NCBI GenBank assembly: GCA_905235815.1
Contig: CAJOMT010000001.1
Location: 1-64,000 of the forward strand
Origin: an uncultured Clostridia bacterium
GTDB taxonomy: Bacteria > Bacillota > Clostridia > Christensenellales > Borkfalkiaceae
Direction of reading: 5' to 3'
DNA length: 64,000 bases
Shown one piece after another: positions 27,445-37,190 of the stretch (positions are counted from its first letter, which is position 1; each line of letters opens with the position of its first letter). A model generated the notes under the pieces. It was not told the origin of the DNA. It did not search any database and saw only the letters and a list, made by a program, of their open reading frames with translations. A program made the translations under genes and the position numbers.

Positions 27445-28838
27445 CCGAGTTTCACCCTCACTTTAAGATTTGGTCCGCCGTCGGACACTCTTACCCATTC
27501 TTTATAGCCTTTGCCGCAGTAACCGGTGCCAAAGACTTCGAAGTTATCCGAGATCATAGAAATGGATTTAAGAAGGTCGGGAACGTATCCGCTCATTACT
27601 ACGGGCGAAACGTAATTGTCCGTAAGTTTTCCGTCAACGATTTCAATGCCGTATTCCGCCGTGCATTGTATTTGCCAGGTTTTCGGATCTTCCATACCGT
27701 TGTTGGTTTCAAAGAGCATATATCCGTGTTTTACGGATTTTATCATATCTTCGAGTTTGTCGTTTCCCTTTTCAAAGAAAGTATTAGTCATTCTCGAATA
27801 AGCTTTTCTCTTATAGCTTTCCCTTCTTCCGTTGCCGGTAGGCGCAGTTCCGAGTTGGTTAGCGGAGGCGAGGTCTGAAAGACCTGCGACCAAGATACCG
27901 TCTTTTATTATCTGCGTATCGTGTGCGAGTACGCCGTCGTCGTCGAAGAAGAAAGAAGCCGCGCTGTGCGTTGCCGCTGCGCCGTCGTGCATATTCGTAA
28001 TGGGCGAGGCGACGTATTTGCCGATATAGTTTTTGGCGAGCGCTCTGTCTTTGACGAACATATCCATTTCGACGCCGTGGCCGAACGCCTCGTGAGCGAT
28101 AAGTCCGGTTATCGAACTGTCCGTAATAACGTCATAAACGCCGGGAGTAATAGGCGACGCTTTTGCAAGGTGCGCCGCAAGGTCTACGACGTAATCTTTG
28201 CAGTTTCTCATTCCGTCGATGATATCTTTTAATTTGTCCGAGCCGAAAGATTTTCTGGCTTGCGACATTTTCCCGTCGAAGTAAAGCGCTATAACGAAAG
28301 CGTTAGCCCAGGAGTAATGCTGAGAAAGTTCTCTGTTAGCGGTTATGAAAAGTTTTGATACGGTATAGGGCGATATGGCAACGATAGCGTTTAAAACCTT
28401 ATCGCTTGCGCTCAGAACGTCTTTGGAAACTTCTTTGCAAACGCTCAGGAGTTCTTCGTCTGAATAATCGTCGAAGTCGGATTGTCTGACGAAATCTTTA
28501 ACGAGCGGTTCGTCGGAGAAATCCTTTATCCCTACCGTTTGTTTGACGAGCGACGGATCGACTTTTACCTTTTCGGTAATTTTTGCCGCAAGTTCGTTTA
28601 AATCTCCCGAAATATCGTTTAACGAATATTCGTAAAAAGCATTTTTGTCGTGCATTTTAATGACGAAACCGCATTCGCCTTCGTTTTCGCTGACCGAAGA
28701 TATGTTTTTATCTGCACGGTAAGCCAAAGCGTGCGTTTCGCTGCCGAGTATGCTTACGTAGCTAAAACTTTTTGAAAGGATATTTACGAGTTCTTTGCAG
28801 TTTTTTCTTCTGCTGTCTAAAAAACTTGAAAATTGCAT
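27441..28838 (-). CDS. tldD: TldD-like zinc metalloprotease subunit
   Basis: A 465-residue TldD protein with the catalytic HEAFGH motif (HExxxH) at about residue 250 in GLIAHEAFGHGVEMD, and the conserved C-terminal cysteine/glycine-rich strand region (FGTGYCGKGYKEW). It pairs with TldE downstream. It has an AAGGAG site before the ATG and a perfect consensus promoter at 28867-28895 (minus). Such a strong promoter suggests constitutive expression. Housekeeping peptide degradation or RiPP maturation are both possible. Confidence 0.92.
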   Translation of the reverse strand: MQFSSFLDSRRKNCKELVNILSKSFSYVSILGSETHALAYRADKNISSVSENEGECGFVIKMHDKNAFYEYSLNDISGDLNELAAKITEKVKVDPSLVKQTVGIKDFSDEPLVKDFVRQSDFDDYSDEELLSVCKEVSKDVLSASDKVLNAIVAISPYTVSKLFITANRELSQHYSWANAFVIALYFDGKMSQARKSFGSDKLKDIIDGMRNCKDYVVDLAAHLAKASPITPGVYDVITDSSITGLIAHEAFGHGVEMDMFVKDRALAKNYIGKYVASPITNMHDGAAATHSAASFFFDDDGVLAHDTQIIKDGILVAGLSDLASANQLGTAPTGNGRRESYKRKAYSRMTNTFFEKGNDKLEDMIKSVKHGYMLFETNNGMEDPKTWQIQCTAEYGIEIVDGKLTDNYVSPVVMSGYVPDLLKSISMISDNFEVFGTGYCGKGYKEWVRVSDGGPNLKVRVKLG

Positions 28839-28866
28839 ACTTTATCTCCTTACATTTATTTAATTT

Positions 28867-28895
28867 ATTATAACAAAAACGGTATATTATGTCAA
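28867..28895 (-). promoter_or_regulatory. Consensus promoter of tldD-tldE
   Basis: On the minus strand TTGACA (28895-28890), 17 bases, TATAAT (28872-28867), with TG at the extended position. A second TTGACA lies upstream at about 28925-28930. Confidence 0.85.
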
Positions 28896-29007
28896 TTAAA
28901 CTATGTAATATAATTAAAGTAGATGTCAATTTTATATGATTATTCTGCGAAAATTGTTTGAAAAAGAGATAAAAAATCGGCTAATAGCTTATTTTTAAAA
29001 AAAACAG

Positions 29008-29036
29008 TTGAAAAAATAATAAATTTGCTATATAAT
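29008..29036 (+). promoter_or_regulatory. Promoter of lon
   Basis: TTGAAA (29008-29013), 17 bases, TATAAT (29031-29036). I see no CIRCE or CtsR-type operator next to it. Confidence 0.8.
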
Positions 29037-29079
29037 AGTGATACTAAAAATGACACTTTCAAGTAATTCAAGGTGATTT

Positions 29080-31455
29080 ATGAACGATTATACTACTAAA
29101 AACGACGCAAATATAATTTCGGATTTGGAAAGCGGGTTTACACCCGAAGTGATAACCCTTCCGATGGTGGCGCTGAGAGGTAAAGTATTGCTTCCGAATA
29201 TCGCCACTTCGTTCGACGTAGGTAGGGTAAAATCTTTAAGCGCCATAAACGCCGCTGTCGATTCGTCCGATTCGCTTGTTTTCGTTGCGGCGCAAACGGA
29301 TTCAAAACTCGAAAACCCGACCGAAAAGGATATATATAATATAGGCGTAGTATGCCGCATAAAGCATATAACCCGTATGCCCGGCGAAAATATAAGGGTA
29401 AACGTTGAGGCGCTATACGTTGCGGAAATACTCGAATATTTAGACGAAAAGAAATATTTTATGGTAACCGTAAAAGAAATATTTATGGATTACGGCGATA
29501 AACTCGAAACCGAGAGTTATTTAAGGTTTGTAAAGGGCGAACTCACGTCTTTTTTAAACGGTGCGGGCACAAAACTCAACAAAGAGGTATTCGCTTCCGT
29601 TCTCTCTATGGAAGACGCCGACGTTTTCGTGAATACGGCTACTTATAATATTACTTTCAAAGAAGATGACAAACAGAAGATATTGTCTACTTTTTCCGTG
29701 AAAGAAAAACTGTATGCGTTTTACGGACTTTTGGTAAATGAAATAGAGATAGCCAAACTCGAAAAGGTAATTTCGGATAAAGTAAGAAAGAGCGTCGAAA
29801 AGAGCCAAAAGGAGTTCTACCTTAGAGAGCAACTGAAAGCGATTCATAACGAACTCGGCGACGACGAAGAAGAGGAAAAAAACGCATTAGAAGAAAGGAT
29901 CAAAAACAAAAAAATGCCTAAAGAAGTAGAAGAAAAGGCATTGAAAGAACTTTCGAGAATGGATAAAATGAACCCTTCCTCTCCCGATTATACTGTTTTA
30001 AGCACTTATATCGATTGGTTACTCGACTTGCCGTTTGAAGAGCATACCGAGGACAGGTCTGATCTTATAGAGGCTGAAAAGATACTCGACGAGGATCATT
30101 ACGGTCTTAAAAAAGTAAAAGAGAGGATAGTCGAATACCTTGCCGTCTTAAAACTTACGGGAAAGATAGGCGGTTCGATTTTATGTCTGTACGGTCCTCC
30201 GGGCGTCGGAAAAACGTCGATTGCGAAATCGATAGCGAGGGCGCTTGACAGAAAGTTCGTCAGAATGAGTTTAGGCGGCGTTAAAGACGAAGCGGAGATA
30301 AGAGGACACAGAAAGACGTATATCGGCGCAATGCCGGGCAGAATAATGTATGCGATGAAAGAGGCGGGTACGGTAAACCCCGTAATTCTGTTGGACGAAA
30401 TAGATAAAATTTCGGGAGATTTAAGGGGAGATCCTGCCAGCGCATTGCTCGAAGTATTAGATCCGGAACAAAATAATACTTTCAGAGACAGGTATCTCGA
30501 AATACCTTACGATTTGTCGAAAGTGTTGTTTATCACTACTGCGAACTCTCTCGAAACGATTCCTGCGCCATTGCTCGACAGAATGGAAGTCGTAGCGCTT
30601 GACGGGTATACGAGAAACGAGAAATTTGAGATAGCAAAGCGCTATTTAGTTCCGAAGCAGATAGAGAAAAACGGTCTTAACTCTAAGCGCATAGAATTTT
30701 CAGAAGATGCGATTTATCGACTTATAGACGGGTATACGAGAGAAGCGGGCGTCAGAAATCTCGAAAGAGAGATAGCGAGCGTATGTAGAAAAGCCGCCAC
30801 GATGTATGCCGAGGGCAAGAGAAGAAAGAAGATAAATATAGAGGGCAAGAATATAGAGGAGATGCTCGGCGGCGAGCGCTATTCGTATACCGACGAATTA
30901 AGGGAAGCGGAAGTCGGAGCGTGTACGGGGCTTGCCTGGACGGCAGTCGGCGGAACCACGCTTACGGTGGAAGTTGCGTTAAGTCAGGGCAAGGGCAATC
31001 TGCTCCTTACCGGACATTTGGGCGACGTAATGCAAGAGAGTGCGAAAATAGCACTGTCTTACGTCAAGATAAATGCGGAAAAGTATGGACTTAAAAAGGA
31101 AACTTTCGAGAACACGGACGTACACGTTCACGTACCCGAGGGCGCCACGCCGAAAGACGGGCCGAGCGCCGGCGTAACTTTGGCAACGGCTATATTGTCT
31201 GCGTTTACCGGTAAAAAGGTAAGGGGCGATATAGCGATGACGGGAGAATTGACGCTTCGAGGCAAGGTTTTGCCGATAGGCGGTTTAAAGGAAAAGAGTT
31301 TGGCGGCGTATCGTTTGGGAATAAGAACGGTTATAATGCCCGAAAAGAACAAAAAAGATTTAGAGGATATTCCGAGCAATATCGTACAGGAAATGAAGTT
31401 TATTCCGGTAAGCGATATTTCGCAAGTGTTTAAGAACGCAATTTTGGAAAAGTGA
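29080..31455 (+). CDS. lon: ATP-dependent protease Lon (LonA)
   Basis: A 791-residue LonA. N-terminal substrate-binding domain (TLPMVALRGKVLLPN), central AAA+ module with Walker A GPPGVGKTS and Walker B VILLDEIDK, and C-terminal Ser-Lys protease domain with DGPSAGVT (catalytic Ser) and GGLKEKSLAA (catalytic Lys). Length is normal. It degrades misfolded and regulatory proteins in the cytoplasm. engB begins 6 bases after its stop, the same neighbour as lonA-ysxC in Bacillus. Confidence 0.97.
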   Translation: MNDYTTKNDANIISDLESGFTPEVITLPMVALRGKVLLPNIATSFDVGRVKSLSAINAAVDSSDSLVFVAAQTDSKLENPTEKDIYNIGVVCRIKHITRMPGENIRVNVEALYVAEILEYLDEKKYFMVTVKEIFMDYGDKLETESYLRFVKGELTSFLNGAGTKLNKEVFASVLSMEDADVFVNTATYNITFKEDDKQKILSTFSVKEKLYAFYGLLVNEIEIAKLEKVISDKVRKSVEKSQKEFYLREQLKAIHNELGDDEEEEKNALEERIKNKKMPKEVEEKALKELSRMDKMNPSSPDYTVLSTYIDWLLDLPFEEHTEDRSDLIEAEKILDEDHYGLKKVKERIVEYLAVLKLTGKIGGSILCLYGPPGVGKTSIAKSIARALDRKFVRMSLGGVKDEAEIRGHRKTYIGAMPGRIMYAMKEAGTVNPVILLDEIDKISGDLRGDPASALLEVLDPEQNNTFRDRYLEIPYDLSKVLFITTANSLETIPAPLLDRMEVVALDGYTRNEKFEIAKRYLVPKQIEKNGLNSKRIEFSEDAIYRLIDGYTREAGVRNLEREIASVCRKAATMYAEGKRRKKINIEGKNIEEMLGGERYSYTDELREAEVGACTGLAWTAVGGTTLTVEVALSQGKGNLLLTGHLGDVMQESAKIALSYVKINAEKYGLKKETFENTDVHVHVPEGATPKDGPSAGVTLATAILSAFTGKKVRGDIAMTGELTLRGKVLPIGGLKEKSLAAYRLGIRTVIMPEKNKKDLEDIPSNIVQEMKFIPVSDISQVFKNAILEK

Positions 31456-31461
31456 GGCTAT

Positions 31462-32067
31462 ATGCTCGTAAACGGTGCAAAATTTATAACGTCAGCGGCG
31501 GTTCCCGCCCAATTTATAAAGAGTGAAAAGCCGATAATTGCGGTTGTGGGAAAGTCCAACGTAGGTAAGAGTTCGTTTATAAACGCACTCGCAAATCAAA
31601 ATAAACTTGCCAAGACTTCGAACACTCCGGGGCGCACTCGGCTCATAAATTATTTCGACTTCGGCGAATTTATCATTGCCGATTTACCGGGGTACGGATA
31701 TGCCAAGGTCTCGAAAGAAGAAAAAGAGAGATGGGGCAAAGTAATGGATAAATTTTTCGCCGACAAGGCGAACGTCGATTACGTATTTTCTTTGCTCGAC
31801 ATACGTCACCCCCCGACAGCCGACGATCTGACTATGATAAATTATCTGCATAAGACCGCATATTCGTATGTCTTTATTGCTACGAAAGCCGACAAAATAT
31901 CGAAAATGCAAGTCGGAAACAGAGTGAAAGAAATAGCGGCTGTTTTCAAAGTTACTACGGATAAGATAACGGCGTTTTCGGCGGAAACCAAGCAAGGCAA
32001 AAAAGAAATCGAGGATAAGCTCGATATTATCATTCCGGCTATAAAACAGCAAAAAGCGTCTGAATAA
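31462..32067 (+). CDS. engB: Ribosome biogenesis GTPase EngB/YsxC
   Basis: A 201-residue TrmE-Era-EngA-like GTPase that assists maturation of the 50S subunit. Motifs: G1 GKSNVGKSSF (about 31-40), G2 with TPGRT, G3 DLPGYGYAKV, G4 TKAD and G5 SAETKQG. It follows lon by 6 bases with GAGG before the ATG; the lon-engB pair is conserved in Firmicutes. Confidence 0.96.
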   Translation: MLVNGAKFITSAAVPAQFIKSEKPIIAVVGKSNVGKSSFINALANQNKLAKTSNTPGRTRLINYFDFGEFIIADLPGYGYAKVSKEEKERWGKVMDKFFADKANVDYVFSLLDIRHPPTADDLTMINYLHKTAYSYVFIATKADKISKMQVGNRVKEIAAVFKVTTDKITAFSAETKQGKKEIEDKLDIIIPAIKQQKASE

Positions 32068-32076
32068 TTAGAAACT

Positions 32077-32120
32077 AAAAAGGGAGATATTCCGACAAAA
32101 TTCGGAAATATCTCCCTTTT
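32077..32120. terminator. Bidirectional terminator between engB and the M18 peptidase
   Basis: Stem of about 18 bp with a single bulged A (32077-32095 with 32102-32120), flanked by A and T runs; shared by convergent genes. Confidence 0.85.
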
Positions 32121-32139
32121 AAAATTCAGAATTTTATTT

Positions 32140-33411
32140 TCATTTGTCTATCGTCAGCGTGTCGTATCCGTCCGAGTTAAATGAAAGCGAATAAAATGCG
32201 GTAAGACCTTTACGCATTTCGTCGTAATCGGCTGCGAAAACCGTTTCGACGGCGGAATGCATAGCGAGTTGCGCCAAACCGATATCTGCGCTTCGTATCG
32301 AAACTTGCGCGCTGCTTATTGCGCCGAGCGTGCCGCCGCAAGGAAGATCGGAACGCATATAGAAATCCTGATATTTTACGCCTGCGTCTTTAAACACTGT
32401 CTTAATTACGGCTGATGAAAAAGCGTCGGTAGTGTAATTTTGGTTGGCGTGGTGTTTAATGACTATTCCTTCGCCCATTTTAACTCTTTGCACGGGGTCT
32501 GAAAGTTCAGGGTGATTGGGGTGCACGGCGTGTGCGTTATCTGCGGAAATTATAAACGAATTTGCAAGAGCGGCGGAGAATTCTTCTTCGCTTTTTTTAA
32601 GGGATAAGGCAATGCGCTTTAACGTATCGAATAAAAACTTCGACGCCGCGCCTTGTTTCGTATGACTGCCGACTTCTTCATTGTCGGCGATATAAGCCAC
32701 GTTTATTGCTTTCGGCGAAGCGCTTATGATTGCCTCGACGGAGGAGAGGGCGCTCGTCAGATTATCGATTCTCGGAGCGCATAAGAGTTCGTCTTGAAGT
32801 CCGGCGCTAAACGGTGTTTCGGCCGAAACGATAAACAAATCGCAGTCGATTACTTCTTTACCGCAAGCGGCGGCGTTTATTTCGGAGCGTATATCTTCGC
32901 TGCCGATGACGCTTTCGATGGGCGACATATCGGTCTGTGCGTTCAGTTTGAAACCGTCGTTGGCGTTTCTGTTGAAATGTATGGCAAGCGACGGTAAAAC
33001 GAAAGTTTTCGAAGACGTAAACAGCACGTTTTTAAGCGTGTTGCCGTCTTTTACGATAATTCTGCCGGCAAGTTTAAGCGGCCTGTCGAACCAAGTGTAA
33101 AACAGACCTCCGCCATATCTTTCCACGTTGAATTTCTTATAATTGTCGGATTTAAGATCCGAGCCGAATTTTACCTTAAAACACGGCGAATCCGAGTGCG
33201 ACGCCACTATATTGAATCCGAAGTTTTTGCCCACGGTAAATGCGATTACCGACGAGCCGTCACGAACGGCAAAATATTTTCCGCCCTCGCTGATATTCCA
33301 GACTTCGTTTTCTTTAAGTTCCGAAAAGCCGTTTTCAAGTAGTATCTCCTTTACGTTATCACAAGCGTGATAAGCGGTATAAGAATTTTCCAAAAATTGC
33401 GTAAGTTTCAT
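32140..33411 (-). CDS. M18 family aminopeptidase (aspartyl aminopeptidase-like)
   Basis: A 423-residue zinc aminopeptidase. Metal ligands are in SHSDSPCFKVK (HxD), NEEVGSHTKQGA (the Glu pair) and a late histidine in the LAMHSAVE region; MRSDLPCGGTLG is the M18 signature. It removes N-terminal, often acidic, residues from peptides in the cytoplasm. The gene is single, divergent from alr, with AGAGGTG before the ATG and its own promoter at 33428-33456. Confidence 0.92.
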   Translation of the reverse strand: MKLTQFLENSYTAYHACDNVKEILLENGFSELKENEVWNISEGGKYFAVRDGSSVIAFTVGKNFGFNIVASHSDSPCFKVKFGSDLKSDNYKKFNVERYGGGLFYTWFDRPLKLAGRIIVKDGNTLKNVLFTSSKTFVLPSLAIHFNRNANDGFKLNAQTDMSPIESVIGSEDIRSEINAAACGKEVIDCDLFIVSAETPFSAGLQDELLCAPRIDNLTSALSSVEAIISASPKAINVAYIADNEEVGSHTKQGAASKFLFDTLKRIALSLKKSEEEFSAALANSFIISADNAHAVHPNHPELSDPVQRVKMGEGIVIKHHANQNYTTDAFSSAVIKTVFKDAGVKYQDFYMRSDLPCGGTLGAISSAQVSIRSADIGLAQLAMHSAVETVFAADYDEMRKGLTAFYSLSFNSDGYDTLTIDK

Positions 33412-33427
33412 AATTCACCTCTTTGAA

Positions 33428-33456
33428 ATTATATCTTAATCTCAAAAAAAAGTAAA
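33428..33456 (-). promoter_or_regulatory. Promoter of the M18 peptidase gene
   Basis: On the minus strand TTTACT (33456-33451), 17 bases, TATAAT (33433-33428). Confidence 0.6.
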
Positions 33457-33507
33457 GTGATTGCACAAAAAAATGCTCAGCTAAAATATAATACACGGGA
33501 AAGACTT

Positions 33508-34575
33508 ATGAGAGCGAAAAAAACGGTGGATTTAAACGCGATAAAGGCTAATTACGAGAACGTAAAGGCGCTTGCCGGCGGCAGGCGAGTTATGTGCGTT
33601 TTAAAAGCCGACGCATACGGACACGGCGCAGTAAGGGTTGCAGAGTTTCTGCGCTCCAAAGGCGGCTACGCCGTAGCGACAGTTGATGAGGCTATGGCTT
33701 TAAAAAATGCGGTTCCGAACGATACTGAAATTTTGATTTTGGGTAAAGTCGAAAAGTGTGATATTCCGGACTGCGTCAATAACGGCGTTTCGGTTACGGT
33801 AGATAATATTGCCGAGTTGACTTATTGCAATGAAATAGCGGAGCGTATGCACAAAGAGGCAAACGTGCATATTGCCGTAAATACGGGAATGAACAGGATA
33901 GGCGTAAAGTGGAGCGAGCCGCCGACGCTTATTAAAGCGGCGAGAACTCTCGGCTCCGTCAAATTGAAAGGGGTATACAGCCATATTTATTCAAGGGAAA
34001 GCGCTCTGTTGCAGAACAAAAGATTTAATAGTTATTTAAGCGGCGATAAAGAGAAAAACTATTTGACGCATCTCGCCGCAACGCAGACTTTATGCGATGA
34101 AAATATCGGGTGCGATATGGTAAGGGTTGGTATCGGGCTATACGGTTACGGGCTTAAAAACGCTTTTCCAGCGATGGGCGTAAAATGTCGTGTTTTGTCT
34201 GTTAATCGACTTATAGCGGGGGATATTGTCGGATATGACGGTCGATATATAGCAAAAAAAGAGGAGTTTTCGGCGACGCTTTCGATAGGGTATGCGGACG
34301 GGCTTATGAGGAGTTATACGGGCGGAGAAGTGATTATAGGCGGAAAAAAGAGAAAGATAATAGGCAACGTTTGTATGGATATGTGCTTTGCGCTGGTTGA
34401 CGAAAAGGTGCATGTTGGGGACGAAGCGGTAATAATAGGCGCAATGGGCGATAAGCAAATTACCGCCGAGGACGTTGCGCTTAAAACGAATACTATACCT
34501 TACGAAGTGCTTACGTCTTTTAAGCGAATGGAAACCGAGTATATAGCGGGCGGGCATTCCGTTTTTTTATCGTAG
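33508..34575 (+). CDS. alr: Alanine racemase
   Basis: A 355-residue PLP enzyme making D-alanine for peptidoglycan. The PLP lysine is Lys33 in VLKADAYGHGA; the catalytic Tyr of the C-terminal domain is in SIGYADGLMRSY; GNVCMDMC is typical. An in-frame GTG at 33457 would add a 17-residue N-terminal extension that lies on top of a TATAAT (33487-33492); I prefer the ATG at 33508, where MRAKKTVDLNAIKANY matches family N termini and GGGAAAG lies upstream. Its own promoter is probable but the -35 spacing is poor. Confidence 0.94.
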   Translation: MRAKKTVDLNAIKANYENVKALAGGRRVMCVLKADAYGHGAVRVAEFLRSKGGYAVATVDEAMALKNAVPNDTEILILGKVEKCDIPDCVNNGVSVTVDNIAELTYCNEIAERMHKEANVHIAVNTGMNRIGVKWSEPPTLIKAARTLGSVKLKGVYSHIYSRESALLQNKRFNSYLSGDKEKNYLTHLAATQTLCDENIGCDMVRVGIGLYGYGLKNAFPAMGVKCRVLSVNRLIAGDIVGYDGRYIAKKEEFSATLSIGYADGLMRSYTGGEVIIGGKKRKIIGNVCMDMCFALVDEKVHVGDEAVIIGAMGDKQITAEDVALKTNTIPYEVLTSFKRMETEYIAGGHSVFLS

Positions 34576-34587
34576 ATAAAAAATTGC

Positions 34588-34616
34588 TTGACAATTCTTG
34601 CGGTAATGTATAAAAT
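34588..34616 (+). promoter_or_regulatory. Promoter of the aspS operon
   Basis: TTGACA (34588-34593), 17 bases, TAAAAT (34611-34616). Confidence 0.8.
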
Positions 34617-34647
34617 AGAGTATATAATTATTATTACGAGGTGCGTT

Positions 34648-36450
34648 ATGGCAGAATTTATGGGAGATTTAAGAAGGACGGATATGTGCGGCAATTTGCG
34701 CATAGGCGACGTCGGCAGAGAGGTCGTCGTAATGGGTTGGACGCAGAGGAGAAGAAACCTCGGCAGCCTTATATTCGTCGATTTAAGGGATAAAACCGGA
34801 ATAGTTCAGATAGTGTTCGACGATACGACTGAGAGCGCCGTATTTAAAAAGGCGCAATGCGTTCGTTCCGAATACGTTTTGGCTGTAAAGGGTAAAATAA
34901 GAGAAAGGGAGAGCAAGACGGACAAGATCCTTACCGGCGATATAGAAATTCTTGCCGACGAGATAAAAATTTTATCGGAGGCGGACGTTACGCCGTTCGA
35001 GATTTCCGACGACGTGAACGTCAACGAAACTTTAAGACTTAAATACAGATATTTGGATTTGAGGAGACCGTCGCTCCAAAAGAATCTCTTTATGAGAAAC
35101 GAGATAACGAAAGCGGCGAGAAAATTTTTCGACGAGAACGGTTTTGTGGAGATAGAAACTCCGATGCTCGGCAAGTCCACGCCTGAGGGGGCGAGGGATT
35201 ATCTCGTTCCGTCGAGGGTACACCCGGGTTGTTTTTATGCTCTTCCGCAATCTCCGCAACTCTATAAGCAACTGCTTATGATTTCGGGATTTGACAGATA
35301 CTATCAGATAACGAAGTGTTTCAGAGACGAAGATTTGAGGGCAAACCGTCAACCGGAATTTACGCAGATAGACGTGGAAATGAGTTTCGTCGAAAAGCCG
35401 GAAGACGTAATGTACCCGATCGAGGGCCTTATAAAGAACATTTTCAAGTCTACGATAGGACTTGACCTCGGCGACGGGCATTTCAGACAGATGACGTATA
35501 AAGAGGCAATGGAGAATTACGGTTCGGACAAGCCCGACACTCGTTTCGGACTTAAAATAGTAGATTTGTCCGACGTTTTCGCTCATTCGGAATTCAAGGT
35601 GTTCTCCGATGCGTTGGCGATAGAGATAGGACCTATTCGCGGCAGCGTGAGGGCGATAAACGCCAAGGGACTTGCGAATAAATTTTCGAGAAAAGAACTC
35701 GACGCCACGGTCGAATATGCCAAGACTTTGGGAGCGAAAGGGTTATGCTGGGCGACGTGGCAAGCGGGAGCGGAGCCGAAGTCGTCGTTTGCAAAATTTC
35801 TGACTGAAAAAGAGAGCGCCGAAATGGCGGCGAAAATGGGCTTTGAAGAAGGCGACGTTTTGTTTATCGCCGCAGATAAAGATTACGTGGTATTCAACAC
35901 TCTCGGCGGAATACGTTTAATGCTTGCGGAAAAATTCGGACTTGTAGACAAAAACGAGTACGATATATTGTGGATAACCGAATTCCCCATGTTCGAATGG
36001 TCGGAGGAGGAGAATAGATTTATGGCGACGCACCACCCGTTTACCGCACCTCTCGACGAGGATTTGGAAATAGTCGAGAGCGCACCGGACAAGGCGAGGG
36101 CAAAGGCTTACGACTTGGTAATAAACGGACAAGAATCGGGCGGCGGCTCTATTCGTATACATTCGAGAGAAATACAGCGTAAAATGTTCAAGATACTCGG
36201 ATTTTCGGAGAGCGACATTCAGGCAAAATTCGGATTTTTCGTAGACGCATTCAATTACGGAACTCCTCCGCACGGCGGACTTGCGTTCGGACTTGACAGA
36301 CTTACTATGTTGCTTACCAAAGACGAATCGATAAGGGACGTAATAGCGTTCCCGAAGGTTCAGACGGCGTCGTGTCTTATGAGCGAAGCGCCTTCGACGG
36401 TAGATGATAAACAGTTAAAGGAATTGTATATAAAAATAGACGAGGAATAA
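34648..36450 (+). CDS. aspS: Aspartyl-tRNA synthetase
   Basis: A 600-residue class IIb synthetase with an N-terminal OB-fold anticodon domain (GWTQRRRNLGSLIFVDLRD), motif 2 in ITKCFRDEDLRANRQPEFTQ, a GAD insertion domain and motif 3 GGLAFGLDRLTMLL. Length is that of bacterial AspRS. An in-frame upstream ATG would add residues from the promoter region; the ATG at 34648 preceded by GAGGTG is right. Whether it charges only tRNA-Asp or also tRNA-Asn cannot be told here. It heads a long run of closely spaced genes reaching 43982. Confidence 0.96.
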   Translation: MAEFMGDLRRTDMCGNLRIGDVGREVVVMGWTQRRRNLGSLIFVDLRDKTGIVQIVFDDTTESAVFKKAQCVRSEYVLAVKGKIRERESKTDKILTGDIEILADEIKILSEADVTPFEISDDVNVNETLRLKYRYLDLRRPSLQKNLFMRNEITKAARKFFDENGFVEIETPMLGKSTPEGARDYLVPSRVHPGCFYALPQSPQLYKQLLMISGFDRYYQITKCFRDEDLRANRQPEFTQIDVEMSFVEKPEDVMYPIEGLIKNIFKSTIGLDLGDGHFRQMTYKEAMENYGSDKPDTRFGLKIVDLSDVFAHSEFKVFSDALAIEIGPIRGSVRAINAKGLANKFSRKELDATVEYAKTLGAKGLCWATWQAGAEPKSSFAKFLTEKESAEMAAKMGFEEGDVLFIAADKDYVVFNTLGGIRLMLAEKFGLVDKNEYDILWITEFPMFEWSEEENRFMATHHPFTAPLDEDLEIVESAPDKARAKAYDLVINGQESGGGSIRIHSREIQRKMFKILGFSESDIQAKFGFFVDAFNYGTPPHGGLAFGLDRLTMLLTKDESIRDVIAFPKVQTASCLMSEAPSTVDDKQLKELYIKIDEE

Positions 36451-36454
36451 AACG

Positions 36455-36877
36455 ATGCGAATAGAAGATTTTAAAAAAGTAAAGATAGATGCGATGAAAG
36501 CGCACGATAAAGATGCGGTTACCGCACTCAATACGGTTATAAACAAACTTATGCTTGCCGAAATCGAAAAGAGGGCGGCGGGAGCAGAGATGACTGATGC
36601 GGACGTAACTCAAATTCTTCAAAAGACTATAAACGAATTGACCGAAGAACGAGAGGGGTTCGTCAAGGCGAACAGAGCGGAAACGGTTGCGAGTTTAGAT
36701 AGGCAACTTGAAACGGTAAAGCAATATTTGCCCAAAATGCTCGACGACGAAGAAATAAAAGAGATAATTTTGTCTTTGCCCGACAAGTCCACGCCTTACG
36801 TTATGAAGTATTTTAAGGCGGAATATAACGGCAAGGTAGATATGAGAAGAGTGGGCGAAGTGCTTAAAACTCTGTAA
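36455..36877 (+). CDS. yqeY: GatB/YqeY domain protein
   Basis: A 140-residue cytoplasmic YqeY-family protein, helical, related to the tail domain of GatB, the amidotransferase acting on misacylated tRNA. Pattern: RIEDFKKVKIDAMKAHDK near the start, LSLPDKSTPYVMKYFK and GKVDMRRVGEVL at the end. Function is not established. Starts five bases after aspS. Confidence 0.9.
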   Translation: MRIEDFKKVKIDAMKAHDKDAVTALNTVINKLMLAEIEKRAAGAEMTDADVTQILQKTINELTEEREGFVKANRAETVASLDRQLETVKQYLPKMLDDEEIKEIILSLPDKSTPYVMKYFKAEYNGKVDMRRVGEVLKTL

Positions 36878-36881
36878 TATT

Positions 36882-37172
36882 ATGGAAGATTTTGCGCAGA
36901 ATAATTACAGCGAGGCGCTTGTCGCCGAAATAACAGCGGAAAAAGCGGCTCGTAGATATGTTCGAGTTCCCTTGATTTTATCGCTGTTAGGGCTTATTTT
37001 CTCGGTAATTTACGGCGTGGGCGGAATATTATCGGTTATTTCGCTGATATTGGCGTCCGTCCGCCTAAAAAAACGAAAGTCTGAAGCGTTGAGATGGGCG
37101 GTCGTAATTTCTGGCGTAACTTTGGCGCTCTGCATTTTTTACGTTTTGGCTATTATAGCGGTAACGTTTTAG
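36882..37172 (+). CDS. Small membrane protein, two helices
   Basis: A 96-residue protein with a 27-residue N-terminal cytoplasmic part and two hydrophobic helices (about 30-52 and 70-92) separated by a basic RLKKRKSEALRW loop. The layout resembles DUF4190-type small membrane proteins, but I do not recognise it. It starts five bases after yqeY without a clear ribosome site and is followed 19 bases later by the first of two related tail-anchored proteins. Confidence 0.7.
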   Translation: MEDFAQNNYSEALVAEITAEKAARRYVRVPLILSLLGLIFSVIYGVGGILSVISLILASVRLKKRKSEALRWAVVISGVTLALCIFYVLAIIAVTF

Positions 37173-37190
37173 TCTGAAAATTTCTACATA

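Noticed and set aside
33457-33507. Earlier GTG start for alanine racemase
   Set aside because: It would translate the promoter region and add a non-homologous extension.
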